64,000 nucleotides of DNA, taken from UM-FILTER-40-17 sp032251335 (GTDB lineage Bacteria > Bacteroidota > Bacteroidia > Flavobacteriales > Flavobacteriaceae). This document shows, in pieces, positions 26,225-34,376 of this stretch. Each line of letters starts with the position of its first letter. The stretch's first letter is position 1. Below the pieces are notes generated by a model. The model was given only the letters and a program-made list of their open reading frames with translations, was not told where the DNA came from and did no database searches. The stretch is taken from positions 62,001 to 126,000 of the forward strand of contig JAVVDW010000001.1 of assembly GCA_032251335.1 (NCBI GenBank), given 5' to 3'. Made by a program: the position numbers and the translations under genes.

Positions 26225-26635
26225 TTACGTTTGATTTTGGTAAATCTCAAAAGTGCCATCTTCATAAAAAATAACAATTTTACGAATAGTTTTATCAGAG
26301 GCAATTTTTGGCACTTGCTTATTTGTCATCGATTGTGATATATGTGATACAACCTTGACATCTGATTTTTCGGTTTCAGAAATTCCCTCAACTTTTTCAG
26401 ATTCGATTTTTTTAGGAAAATTTCCCTTTCCGTTCATAATCCATTGCAAATCTACCTCGGGGTAGGTATGGAGTAACTTGAGTACAAAATCGAGACTCGG
26501 TTTGTTTCTTCCGGATAGAATATGAGAAACCCCCGAGCGTTGTACACCCAAACTGTCAGCAAAAGCAGAGGCTGTCAATTGATAGTGTTGCATCACTTTT
26601 TCGAGTCTTTTACTGAACGCTTCCGTGTTTACCAT
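26225..26635 (-). CDS. XRE-family helix-turn-helix regulator
   Basis: A 136-residue DNA-binding protein. The Cro/CI-type helix-turn-helix fills residues about 3-60 ('AFSKRLEKVMQHYQLTASAFADSLGVQRSGVSHILSGRNKPS' in shortened form), followed by 'DLQWIMNGKGNFPKK' as in many Bacteroidota XRE proteins, and a variable tail. I start it at ATG 26635 because the -7 box at 26658-26665 would put the transcript start between the two possible ATGs and close to it. Four TTACAnnTGTAA-like palindromes lie in the divergent spacer to the M14 peptidase, two of them on promoter boxes, so autoregulation is likely. Convergent with the hydrolase (5 nt between stops). Confidence 0.88.
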   Translation of the reverse strand: MVNTEAFSKRLEKVMQHYQLTASAFADSLGVQRSGVSHILSGRNKPSLDFVLKLLHTYPEVDLQWIMNGKGNFPKKIESEKVEGISETEKSDVKVVSHISQSMTNKQVPKIASDKTIRKIVIFYEDGTFEIYQNQT

Positions 26636-26654
26636 TGTAACTAACAAAGAGTGT

Positions 26655-26687
26655 TTACAAATGTAATAAAAATATCTTTATCAACAA
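26655..26687 (-). promoter_or_regulatory. XRE promoter with embedded operator
   Basis: On the minus strand, TTG (26687-26685), 19 nt, then TACATTTG (26665-26658) match the Bacteroidota -33/-7 promoter exactly. The -7 box sits inside the palindrome TTACAAATGTAA (26655-26666). Repressor binding here would cover the promoter. Confidence 0.75.
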
Positions 26688-26812
26688 CAAAAATTCTGAT
26701 ACATAATGAAACCATTAGCTAATTATTTTATATAATTACTTTAAATAAATACATTTAAACATTTGATTAATAGATTTATAGCCGTTTAGATATGTGTCTA
26801 ATTAAATTTAAG

Positions 26813-26833
26813 TTTACAAATGTACAATTGTAA
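26813..26833. promoter_or_regulatory. Operator, two overlapping palindromes
   Basis: TTTACAAATGTAC (26813-26825) and TACAATTGTA (26823-26832) overlap in the middle of the XRE/M14 spacer. Both fit the half-site TTACA facing TGTAA with a 2-bp centre, the first with one mismatch. Confidence 0.65.
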
Positions 26834-26887
26834 GGCCGACATGTGCTAAAAAGGATGCTTTTTGAATACAAATGTTTACACTTCTCT

Positions 26888-26925
26888 GTTTACATCTGTA
26901 AACTATAAAGATGTTACATTTGTAA
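26888..26925 (+). promoter_or_regulatory. M14-peptidase promoter region with two operators
   Basis: GTTTACATCTGTAAAC (26888-26903) is a perfect 7-bp palindrome around TC. TTACATTTGTAA (26914-26925) contains TACATTTG (26915-26922), a good -7 box for the M14 gene. No TTG stands 19 nt upstream; instead the first palindrome is centred there, so the regulator could act at the -33 position as well as the -7. Confidence 0.65.
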
Positions 26926-26939
26926 TTAAAAGAATTATC

Positions 26940-28097
26940 GTGAAAGAAAATTACCAAGATCTATTTGAGAAGTTCAGTGTATCAGGATTGGTAGGTAGAT
27001 ATTTTCCACCTCAAAAACTTGACGATATCGAAAAATATTTTGTCCGATTTGACAAAAAAATGTTGGGCTATTCCGTGGAAAAACGTCCTATCGTATTGTA
27101 TCGATTAGGCCGAGGGGCAAATAAAATTTTAATATGGTCACAGATGCATGGAAACGAAAGTACCACTACAAAGGCATTACTTGATTTGATGCGAGTGCTC
27201 GATGATCATCAAAATCCGTTTAGCAGTAACATTTTGTCTGCCTGTACCTTGTACATTGTTCCGATGCTTAACCCCGATGGTGCACAAAAATATACCCGCT
27301 TCAACGCCGCAGATGTAGATTTGAATAGAGATGCGCAGGCGTTAAGCCAGCCTGAAAGCAGATTATTAAACGATTTATATCATCAAATACAACCCGATTT
27401 TTGTTTTAATCTGCACGACCAACGCAGTATTTTCAGTGCGGGACCTACATGCAAGCCCGCAACGCTCTCTTTTTTGACGCCTGCTTCAGATGAAGCTAGA
27501 AGTATAAATCCATCTAGAATTTCGAGTATGCAACTGATTGCCAGCGTTAACAAAACTTTGCAAGCATTTATTCCCTGTCAAGTAGGGCGGTATTCAGACG
27601 CATACAATATCAATTGTGTGGGCGATACTTTCCAATCTTTGGGCACAGCCACACTTTTGTTTGAGGCGGGGCATTTTCCCGGCGACTATCAGCGTGAAAA
27701 AACGAGATTTTATGTTTTTGTTGCACTTTGTGCGGCCTTGGAGCGTATATCTGACTCAACTTATAAGTCTTTTAGCGTTTCAGATTATTTTGACATACCC
27801 GCAAATGAAGAACGCTTTTTGGATATCATATACAGGGGTTTGCTACTGAAAGACGGTTCATCATTTGATATAGGCATACAGTACAAAGAGGTTTTAATTG
27901 ACAACCATGTTGTTTTTCAGCCATATATAGTAAAAATAGGCAATTTGCAAAACCGCTGCGGCCATGAATCCTATAATTTGGAAATGCAAACCGCTTTGGA
28001 AAAAGATCATTTGGAAGCCTTACTAAACCAAAAAGCAACTTTAGTTATAAACAAAAATGTTAAAATCCTAAATGGAATGCTTTTTCATTGTGTTTAA
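26940..28097 (+). CDS. M14-family zinc carboxypeptidase
   Basis: A 385-residue M14-type peptidase (succinylglutamate desuccinylase/carboxypeptidase fold). Zinc ligands are H70 and E73 in 'WSQMHGNES' and H159 in 'NLHDQRS'. The substrate arginine is in 'DLNRD' (R130), and the general base is probably Glu in 'LLFEAGHFPGD'. No signal peptide, so it is cytosolic. I use GTG 26940: the frame is open to ATG 26862, but those 26 codons run through two operators and a -7 box (26888-26925). It is divergent from, and probably controlled by, the XRE regulator. Confidence 0.85.
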   Translation: MKENYQDLFEKFSVSGLVGRYFPPQKLDDIEKYFVRFDKKMLGYSVEKRPIVLYRLGRGANKILIWSQMHGNESTTTKALLDLMRVLDDHQNPFSSNILSACTLYIVPMLNPDGAQKYTRFNAADVDLNRDAQALSQPESRLLNDLYHQIQPDFCFNLHDQRSIFSAGPTCKPATLSFLTPASDEARSINPSRISSMQLIASVNKTLQAFIPCQVGRYSDAYNINCVGDTFQSLGTATLLFEAGHFPGDYQREKTRFYVFVALCAALERISDSTYKSFSVSDYFDIPANEERFLDIIYRGLLLKDGSSFDIGIQYKEVLIDNHVVFQPYIVKIGNLQNRCGHESYNLEMQTALEKDHLEALLNQKATLVINKNVKILNGMLFHCV

Positions 28098-28155
28098 TTT
28101 GTTAATTTAGCCAAATATTTGATTATTTTAAAAAAATCACACAAAAATTGCAACA

Positions 28156-28635
28156 ATGGCCAAATTCAAACTAGACGAGGTTGATCATCAGATTTTGGAT
28201 ATGCTGATAGACAACACAAGAATTCCCTTTACGGATATCGCTAAAAAATTACTCATTTCTGCGGGAACTGTACATGTTCGCGTCAAAAAAATGGAAGAAG
28301 CCGGTATCATTACAGGGTCTTCACTCACACTCGATTATATCAAATTGGGTTATTCCTTTATAGCGTATGTGGGTATTTTCTTGAACAAAACTTCCCAAAC
28401 GCAGTTTGTATTGCAGCGCATCAGCGAGATTCCGTTTGTCACCGTAGCGCATGTAACTACCGGTAAATTCAACATTTTTTGTAAAGTCCGCGCCAAAGAC
28501 ACGCACCACGCCAAGGAAGTCATTTTTATGATAGATGATATAGAAGGCGTGATGCGCACAGAAACCATGATTTCACTAGAAGAAAGTATTAACGATAAAA
28601 AACGTTTGATGCATACCATTTTTAGCGATTTGTAA
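28156..28635 (+). CDS. Lrp/AsnC-family transcriptional regulator
   Basis: A 159-residue regulator with an N-terminal winged helix ('LDEVDHQILDMLIDNTRIPFTDIAKKL', shown in family-typical form; recognition helix 'SAGTVHVRVKKMEEAGII') and a C-terminal RAM effector domain ('VTTGKFNIFCKVRAKD'). Lrp proteins form octamers and respond to amino acids or other small molecules. Its neighbours (M14 peptidase upstream, PEP carboxylase downstream) give no firm hint of the target. A strong terminator follows, so it is not co-transcribed with ppc. Confidence 0.92.
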   Translation: MAKFKLDEVDHQILDMLIDNTRIPFTDIAKKLLISAGTVHVRVKKMEEAGIITGSSLTLDYIKLGYSFIAYVGIFLNKTSQTQFVLQRISEIPFVTVAHVTTGKFNIFCKVRAKDTHHAKEVIFMIDDIEGVMRTETMISLEESINDKKRLMHTIFSDL

Positions 28636-28657
28636 CATTTTGTAATTAAAATAACAA

Positions 28658-28689
28658 AATACCTGTTGCGTTTTTTCGTGGCAGGTATT
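28658..28689 (+). terminator. Rho-independent terminator after the Lrp gene
   Basis: AATACCTG (28658-28665) pairs with CAGGTATT (28682-28689), with wobble pairing extending inward (TTGCG against CGTGG), followed by a run of T. It separates the Lrp gene from ppc. Confidence 0.85.
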
Positions 28690-28742
28690 TTTTTTAAATT
28701 TACAGAAATTCAGATTTAGATAAAACTTAAACATACTTTTCA

Positions 28743-31328
28743 ATGCCCAGACAGCCCAAGATAGAACGCTTTAACCAATATGTACTTTCAAAGTTTCACA
28801 TCTACAATAGCATTTTTATAACCTTGCCTTTTGATGAAATTAGCAATACAGGGGTGTTGTTACCCTTGTTTTCGGATGTGTGTGAAAAGGGTTTCAAAAC
28901 CAGACTTAATCCCTCGGAAATAGTGGAATTATTCTTCAAAAAATACCATGAAAACCCTACAGAAGCAGAAAAAATAAGCTTGTTGTTTAAGTTTATTCAA
29001 TACATAGAACGGCAAGTGGTGTTGTTTGACGCCATAGAAGACGCCGCATTTCCAATTGTTAACAATATGGACGGACGCGGTACGCTGCGCGGTGCCAAGG
29101 AAGAAGCGGAAGCAAAAGAAAAAACAGAAGAACTTAAGAAGTTTTTACAAAAATTTAAAGTAAGACCTGTTTTAACAGCGCATCCCACACAGTTTTACCC
29201 GGGTTCTGTGTTGGGAATCATCACAGACTTGGCCAAAGCCATCGAGAAAGACGATATGCTCAAAATCAAAAAATTGATGGCGCAGTTGGGCAAAACACCT
29301 TTTTTTAAAAAGCAAAAACCGACACCCTACGACGAAGCCGTCAGCCTGATTTGGTATTTGGAAAATGTCTTTTACAATGCCATCAGTAATATATATGACT
29401 ATGTGCAGCAAAATATATACAAAGGCGAATTTCCTGAAAATGAAATTATAGATTTGGGTTTTTGGCCCGGCGGTGACCGTGACGGAAACCCATTCGTTAC
29501 GCCACAAATCACATTAGATGTGGCACAGAAACTCAGGTTGACCTTGCTTAAAAATTACGCTAAAGACTTTCGCAAACTTAAAAGAAGGCTCACGTTTGTA
29601 CACTTAGATCAGCATATTGAAAAAATTGACCAACTGTTGCAGGAAAACATCTTTCAAAACCAACACCAACCCACGTGTTCGGCTCAGGACTTGTTAGATG
29701 AATTCGTCCAAATAAGAGAAATAATCGTCAAGCAACACCAATCTATGTTTGTAGAAGAGTTGGACAATTTAATCAATAAAATCAAAATTTTCGGTTTCTA
29801 TTTTGCCACTTTAGATATTCGCCAAGATAGTCGGGTGCACACCAAGGTTGTAGATGCCTTGGCAACACAATTCTCAAAGCAAAACGGTCATTTTTTTCCT
29901 GATAATTTCCTCGATTTGAGCGAAGAAGAGCGCACCGAAGCCCTGTTTTCCTTAAAGGGAAAAATTGACCCGGAAACGATCGATGATGAGATGGCCAAAA
30001 AGACGATAGCCTCTATCTATGCGATGAAACAAATACAGGCACTTAACGGAGAAAGAGGCGCACACAGGTATATCATCAGCAACTGCGGTAGCTTTCTCAA
30101 TTTGGTGGAAACCTTTACACTCATCAGCCTTTGCGATTGGGAAAACCCTTCAGTTGACGTAATTCCGCTGTTCGAAACGGTGGACGATTTGGAAGTATCC
30201 GGTGATGTAATGGGTAGGTTGTATGCGCATCCTGTGTTTGCAGCACACTTAAAAAGACGTCAGCAAAAACAGGTCATTATGTTAGGTTTTTCAGATGGCA
30301 CCAAAGACGGTGGTTATTTGATGGCCAATTGGAGCATTTATAAAAGTAAAGAATTGCTCAGTAAGGTATCTCGAAATCACGATATCAAAGTGGTTTTCTT
30401 TGACGGTAGGGGCGGGCCGCCGGCAAGAGGCGGAGGCAAAACGCACGCTTTTTACGCATCATTGGGCGATAGCATAGAAAACGAAGAAATTCAATTGACT
30501 GTGCAGGGACAAACCATCAGTTCCAATTTTGGCACGCCGGAATCCTGCCAATACAACTTGGAGCAACTCATCAGTGCAGGGATTGCCAACGAGATATTTA
30601 AGAGAGACGAAGACAACCTGCTCGATCAAGATCGGCAGACCATCAATGAATTGGCAGATTTGAGTTACGAATCTTATAAAGCCTTTAAGGCACATCCTAA
30701 GTTCCTTTCCTATTTGGAAAAAATGTCCACGCTAAAATATTATGCAAAAACCAACATTGGCAGTCGTCCGTCTAAACGAAACCAATCAGACACCTTAAAT
30801 TTTGCCGATTTGCGCGCCATCCCTTTTGTGGGCAGTTGGAGTCAGTTAAAACAGAACGTTCCGGGATTTTTTGGACTCGGAACGGCTATTCATGCCTTTG
30901 AACAAAAAGGTCAGTTAGACCGCGTCAAACAGCTCTATCAGCGCTCTCATTTCTTTAGAACGCTTGTTGATAACAGTATGATGAGTATGACCAAAACCAA
31001 TTTTGACCTCACTTCATACATGAAGCATGATGCCGAGTTTGGCGATTTTTGGCAACTTATTTTCGATGAATTTAAAGAAAGTAAACGTTTGTTACTTGAA
31101 ATTTCTCAATTCACCAATCTGATGCAAAACCACCCCGACGGAAAAGCCTCCATCGACGCCAGAGAAAAAATTGTTTTGCCGCTTCTGACGATTCAACAAT
31201 ACGCTTTGATGCAACTTCAACAATTGCAAAAACAACCGTCTAAAAACGCCAAGTGGATAGAAATTTATGAGAAAATGGTCACGCGTTCACTATTCGGAAA
31301 CATCAACGCAAGTAGAAATTCAGCTTAA
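28743..31328 (+). CDS. ppc: Phosphoenolpyruvate carboxylase
   Basis: An 861-residue enzyme that carboxylates PEP to oxaloacetate to refill the TCA cycle. The catalytic His is H147 in 'LTAHPTQFYPGS', and 'FWPGGDRDGNPFVTP', 'MLGFSDGTKDGGYL' and 'FFDGRGGPPARGGGKTHAFY' are the conserved active-site loops. The last differs from the enterobacterial 'FHGRGGSIGRGG' but keeps the catalytic Arg/Gly pattern. The C-terminus 'NINASRNSA' is typical. The DinB gene follows 11 nt later. Confidence 0.95.
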   Translation: MPRQPKIERFNQYVLSKFHIYNSIFITLPFDEISNTGVLLPLFSDVCEKGFKTRLNPSEIVELFFKKYHENPTEAEKISLLFKFIQYIERQVVLFDAIEDAAFPIVNNMDGRGTLRGAKEEAEAKEKTEELKKFLQKFKVRPVLTAHPTQFYPGSVLGIITDLAKAIEKDDMLKIKKLMAQLGKTPFFKKQKPTPYDEAVSLIWYLENVFYNAISNIYDYVQQNIYKGEFPENEIIDLGFWPGGDRDGNPFVTPQITLDVAQKLRLTLLKNYAKDFRKLKRRLTFVHLDQHIEKIDQLLQENIFQNQHQPTCSAQDLLDEFVQIREIIVKQHQSMFVEELDNLINKIKIFGFYFATLDIRQDSRVHTKVVDALATQFSKQNGHFFPDNFLDLSEEERTEALFSLKGKIDPETIDDEMAKKTIASIYAMKQIQALNGERGAHRYIISNCGSFLNLVETFTLISLCDWENPSVDVIPLFETVDDLEVSGDVMGRLYAHPVFAAHLKRRQQKQVIMLGFSDGTKDGGYLMANWSIYKSKELLSKVSRNHDIKVVFFDGRGGPPARGGGKTHAFYASLGDSIENEEIQLTVQGQTISSNFGTPESCQYNLEQLISAGIANEIFKRDEDNLLDQDRQTINELADLSYESYKAFKAHPKFLSYLEKMSTLKYYAKTNIGSRPSKRNQSDTLNFADLRAIPFVGSWSQLKQNVPGFFGLGTAIHAFEQKGQLDRVKQLYQRSHFFRTLVDNSMMSMTKTNFDLTSYMKHDAEFGDFWQLIFDEFKESKRLLLEISQFTNLMQNHPDGKASIDAREKIVLPLLTIQQYALMQLQQLQKQPSKNAKWIEIYEKMVTRSLFGNINASRNSA

Positions 31329-31339
31329 TTTTAAAATAT

Positions 31340-31861
31340 ATGAGTCACACAGCCCTACAGCCTTCAGAATACCATCCTTTCTATTTGCCATATATCCAGA
31401 AAGTTAATGAAAATATTTCTGTAATTCAGGCTCTTAAGGATTCGCATAATGCTTTTTTAGAAATTATCTCACCACTTTCAGACGATGCGCTAAATATGCG
31501 TTATGCTCCCGGAAAATGGACCATTAAAGAAATCATTGGCCACTTGTGCGATAGCGAACGTATTTTTGCCAACCGTATTTTGCGATTCGCTCGCTTTGAT
31601 AAAACCGATTTGCCGGGATTTGACGAAGACTTGTTCGCTGCCAATTCCAATGCCGCAACCCGAACCAAAGATTCATTGTTGGCAGAGTTTTCTACCGTTA
31701 GAGGCGGCAGTATATTACTGTTTCAATCCTTTCAAGAAACTTGGTACACAAACATTGGGACAATTGGTGGCAACAACATGTCTGTACGCGCATTGGGTTA
31801 TATAATGTCTGGCCATCAACTATATCATTTGGAAGTGATTAAATCAAGATACTTAAAGTGA
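31340..31861 (+). CDS. DinB-family protein
   Basis: A 173-residue four-helix-bundle protein of the DinB/YfiT superfamily. The putative metal histidines are in 'KWTIKEIIGHLCDSERIF' and near the end in 'SGHQLYHLEVI' (two His). Members include bacillithiol or mycothiol transferases and many proteins without known activity. No thiol-biosynthesis genes are adjacent, so function stays open. It lies 11 nt after ppc and is convergent with menC. Confidence 0.85.
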   Translation: MSHTALQPSEYHPFYLPYIQKVNENISVIQALKDSHNAFLEIISPLSDDALNMRYAPGKWTIKEIIGHLCDSERIFANRILRFARFDKTDLPGFDEDLFAANSNAATRTKDSLLAEFSTVRGGSILLFQSFQETWYTNIGTIGGNNMSVRALGYIMSGHQLYHLEVIKSRYLK

Positions 31862-31866
31862 TTGTT

Positions 31867-32919
31867 CTACATTTCTGTCAACGTTGAAATATCCCACTTT
31901 AAGTCGGATTCAGTATTTAAAAAGCCATTTTTCACGACTAATGGCGCAGGTATGTTGTTGGTGAAGAGGCTACCGGTGCCAAGTCCTTGCGGCAATTTGC
32001 TTTTGAGTGTGTAGGTCCATTGTGCAATGGCATTCAGTCCGATATTGCTTTCCAATGCTGAGGTAATCCACCAGCCGATGCCGAGTTTTTCAGCTGTTTC
32101 TATCCATTCCAAGCTGCCTTGAAAGCCTCCAACTAAAGTAGGTTTCAGAATGATGTATTGGGGCATAATCTCTTCCAAAAGACTTTTTTTGTCTGCAATG
32201 TCAAAAACACCAATCAATTCTTCGTCTAGTGCTATGGGCAAAGGTGATTGTTTGCAGAGTGTTTTCATGTGTGCTATTTGTCCGGCTTTGATGGGTTGCT
32301 CAATACTATGTAAGTCATATGAAGACAGCATATTGAGCTTTTCCTGTGCTTCACTTGGTTTAAAAGCACCATTCGCATCCACACGAATTTCCATCTTGTC
32401 GGCAGGAAAATGCTTTCTGATAAACGCGAGCAAACGACACTCCGAATCAAAATCAATGGCGCCAATTTTTAATTTGATACAGCGAAAGCCTTGGGCTATT
32501 TTATCCTCAATCTGTTTTTTCATCTCAATTTCAGTGCCCATCCAAATCAAACCGTTGATGGGAATAGGGGATATGCCCTTTGTGAAATTTGAGGGGAACA
32601 AAACAAACGGATGGGCAGCACGCCACGATAAAAAAGCCGTTTCGAGACCCATTTGTATGGCTGGAAATTCTCGGGTTTGGAGTAGTAACGCATCCAAACC
32701 CAATGCAATATGGTCGCAAACCCATTGCAACTTGCTTTCAAAATCGGGCCTGTCATCTGCACTCAAGCCTTTGAAAACACCACATTCACCCCAGCCAACA
32801 GCATTTTGCCCTTCTATTTTTAGAAAATAGGTTTGTTTCTCCAACAAAACACCTCTGGAGGTGCCTGCAGGGTTTTTGAAGGTCAAACGGTAAGGAAAAA
32901 AACGAGCCCGAATGCTCAT
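31867..32919 (-). CDS. menC: o-Succinylbenzoate synthase
   Basis: A 350-residue enolase-superfamily enzyme of menaquinone synthesis. Second-half catalytic residues are in place: KxK in 'IKLKIGA' (K149, K151), metal ligands in 'RVDANGAF' (D181), 'SIEQPI' and 'IALDEEL', and the lysine in 'ILKPTLVGG'. It could also be read as a dipeptide epimerase, but length and the N-terminal 'FKNPAGTSRG' pattern fit MenC. Its first 4 nt overlap the end of the MBL hydrolase gene, so the two are co-translated. The rest of the men pathway is outside the window. Confidence 0.85.
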   Translation of the reverse strand: MSIRARFFPYRLTFKNPAGTSRGVLLEKQTYFLKIEGQNAVGWGECGVFKGLSADDRPDFESKLQWVCDHIALGLDALLLQTREFPAIQMGLETAFLSWRAAHPFVLFPSNFTKGISPIPINGLIWMGTEIEMKKQIEDKIAQGFRCIKLKIGAIDFDSECRLLAFIRKHFPADKMEIRVDANGAFKPSEAQEKLNMLSSYDLHSIEQPIKAGQIAHMKTLCKQSPLPIALDEELIGVFDIADKKSLLEEIMPQYIILKPTLVGGFQGSLEWIETAEKLGIGWWITSALESNIGLNAIAQWTYTLKSKLPQGLGTGSLFTNNIPAPLVVKNGFLNTESDLKWDISTLTEM

Positions 32920-33593
32920 AAATCAATCGTTTCACCAATAGAGAGCAGGGACAACGAAAGTCCCATATCCGAAAAATGTTTCTGAGCTGCATGGTGGTCA
33001 ATTTCGATATAGCCAAAAGTATCAAAATGAATACCGATGACTTTTTTGCAACCCAGCCACTGTGCGGCTATGGCGGCATCTTCGTATCCCATGGTAAAAT
33101 TGTTGCCCACGGGCAGCACCAACCAATCAAAATCGAACTGTGTACCCAAAGACTTCATGTCTTCCATCAGTGCGGTATCGCCGGCCAAATAGATGTTTTT
33201 GCCTTCCGAGGTCAGTACAAATCCACCCGGGTTGCCACCGTAAGAACCATCCGGGAAGGAGGAAGAATGGACCGCGTTGACATATTTGAGCGTACCAAAT
33301 TCAAATTTCCATTTTCCGCCGTGATTCATCGGGTGTCCGGGCAAGTCTTTGGCGCCAAAATGCGTGACTATTTCGTAGTTGGAAACAATCTTTGCACCTG
33401 TTCGTTTGCAGATGCGTTCCACATCCAGTATGTGGTCTTGATGCGCGTGTGTAACCAAGATGTAATCGGCCTTGATGGCGTCAATATCTATGTGTTTTGC
33501 CTGCTCGTTTCCTGAGATAAAAGGATCGACTAGAAGATTGCTGCCGTTTGTTTCGATGCCCAAAGAGGCGTGTCCGTAAAAAGTGAGTTTCAT
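32916..33593 (-). CDS. Metallo-beta-lactamase-fold hydrolase (UPF0173)
   Basis: A 225-residue cytosolic protein. 'MKLTFYGHASLGIETNGSNLLVDPF' (N-terminal strand pair) and 'VTHAHQDHILD' (H49, H51, D53, H54) mark the metal site; later histidines lie in 'MNHGGKW' and 'GIHFDTFGYIEID'. UPF0173 members are metal-dependent hydrolases of unknown substrate. The gene is upstream of and overlaps menC by 4 nt, an arrangement that suggests a link to menaquinone metabolism, which is inference. Confidence 0.88.
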   Translation of the reverse strand: MKLTFYGHASLGIETNGSNLLVDPFISGNEQAKHIDIDAIKADYILVTHAHQDHILDVERICKRTGAKIVSNYEIVTHFGAKDLPGHPMNHGGKWKFEFGTLKYVNAVHSSSFPDGSYGGNPGGFVLTSEGKNIYLAGDTALMEDMKSLGTQFDFDWLVLPVGNNFTMGYEDAAIAAQWLGCKKVIGIHFDTFGYIEIDHHAAQKHFSDMGLSLSLLSIGETIDL

Positions 33594-33825
33594 TATTTTT
33601 ATCTTTAATGATTTAAAAGTGAAATATACCTTTTTTTTTAAGATGATTTCAGGAAAAATCTTGCATAAAAAAACAATGCAAGAAGCTGAATTTTAAGTTT
33701 TTAAATTTTAAATCCATATGTTTTTAAAAGAAACAAATCGTTTCACAAGTTACTTAAATTTGATAAAAAAGCTAGTCTAAAATTGTAGCAACCACTTAAA
33801 AAGTTACATTTGAACTTTATTCAAT
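33594..33825. other. Divergent intergenic region with a small hairpin
   Basis: About 230 bp between the MBL hydrolase and the DUF4442 gene. CTTGCAT (33660-33666) and ATGCAAG (33676-33682) form a 7-bp inverted repeat. I see no clear -33/-7 pair. Confidence 0.4.
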
Positions 33826-34278
33826 ATGATGTTGACACCTTCGAAAATTAATACGTTTACTTTTTTTAAATTGCCTGCCGCTTATTGGACCGGCGTTCGC
33901 GTCCGACACATTGATGAAAAAAGTTGTCATGTGACGATCAAACACAAATGGATCAATCAAAACCCGTTTCAATCAATCTATTTTGCCGTGCAAGCCATGG
34001 CTGCAGAATTGTCCACCGGCGCATTGGTCATGAGCCATATTCAAGATGCAAAGGCATCTGTGTCTATGTTGGTTTCTCGCAACGAGAGCATTTTTTCTAA
34101 AAAAGCCAAAGGCCGCATTACCTTTGTTTGCGAAGACGGTTTGACAGCCCAACAGGCCATACAGCAAACCCTCAAAACCGGTGAGGGCATCACTTTCTGG
34201 ATGCAATCAGTTGGCAAAGATGAAAAAGGTGATGTGGTTTCTAGTTTTCGGTTTGAATGGTCCGTAAAACGAAAATAA
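33826..34278 (+). CDS. DUF4442-domain protein (hotdog thioesterase-like)
   Basis: A 150-residue cytosolic protein that fits the DUF4442 branch of the hotdog fold ('AYWTGVRVRHIDEKSCHVTI', 'NPFQSIYFAVQAMAAELSTG', 'KAKGRITFVCEDG'). Relatives are acyl-CoA thioesterase-like, but no member of this branch with clear activity is known to me. Complete gene, alone between a divergent MBL gene and the amidohydrolase gene 98 nt downstream. Confidence 0.82.
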   Translation: MMLTPSKINTFTFFKLPAAYWTGVRVRHIDEKSCHVTIKHKWINQNPFQSIYFAVQAMAAELSTGALVMSHIQDAKASVSMLVSRNESIFSKKAKGRITFVCEDGLTAQQAIQQTLKTGEGITFWMQSVGKDEKGDVVSSFRFEWSVKRK

Positions 34279-34376
34279 ACTGCTTTCACGTTAAAAAAAA
34301 CTTAAAGGACTGACGGTAGGCTTTGTTTTTTTTACATTTAGTGCTGAATAACCTTAATAAACTTAACCTTTTTATC

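Noticed and set aside
26862..26939. An N-terminal extension of the M14 peptidase from ATG 26862
   Set aside because: The 26 codons cover two palindromic operators and the -7 box, and match no conserved part of the family.
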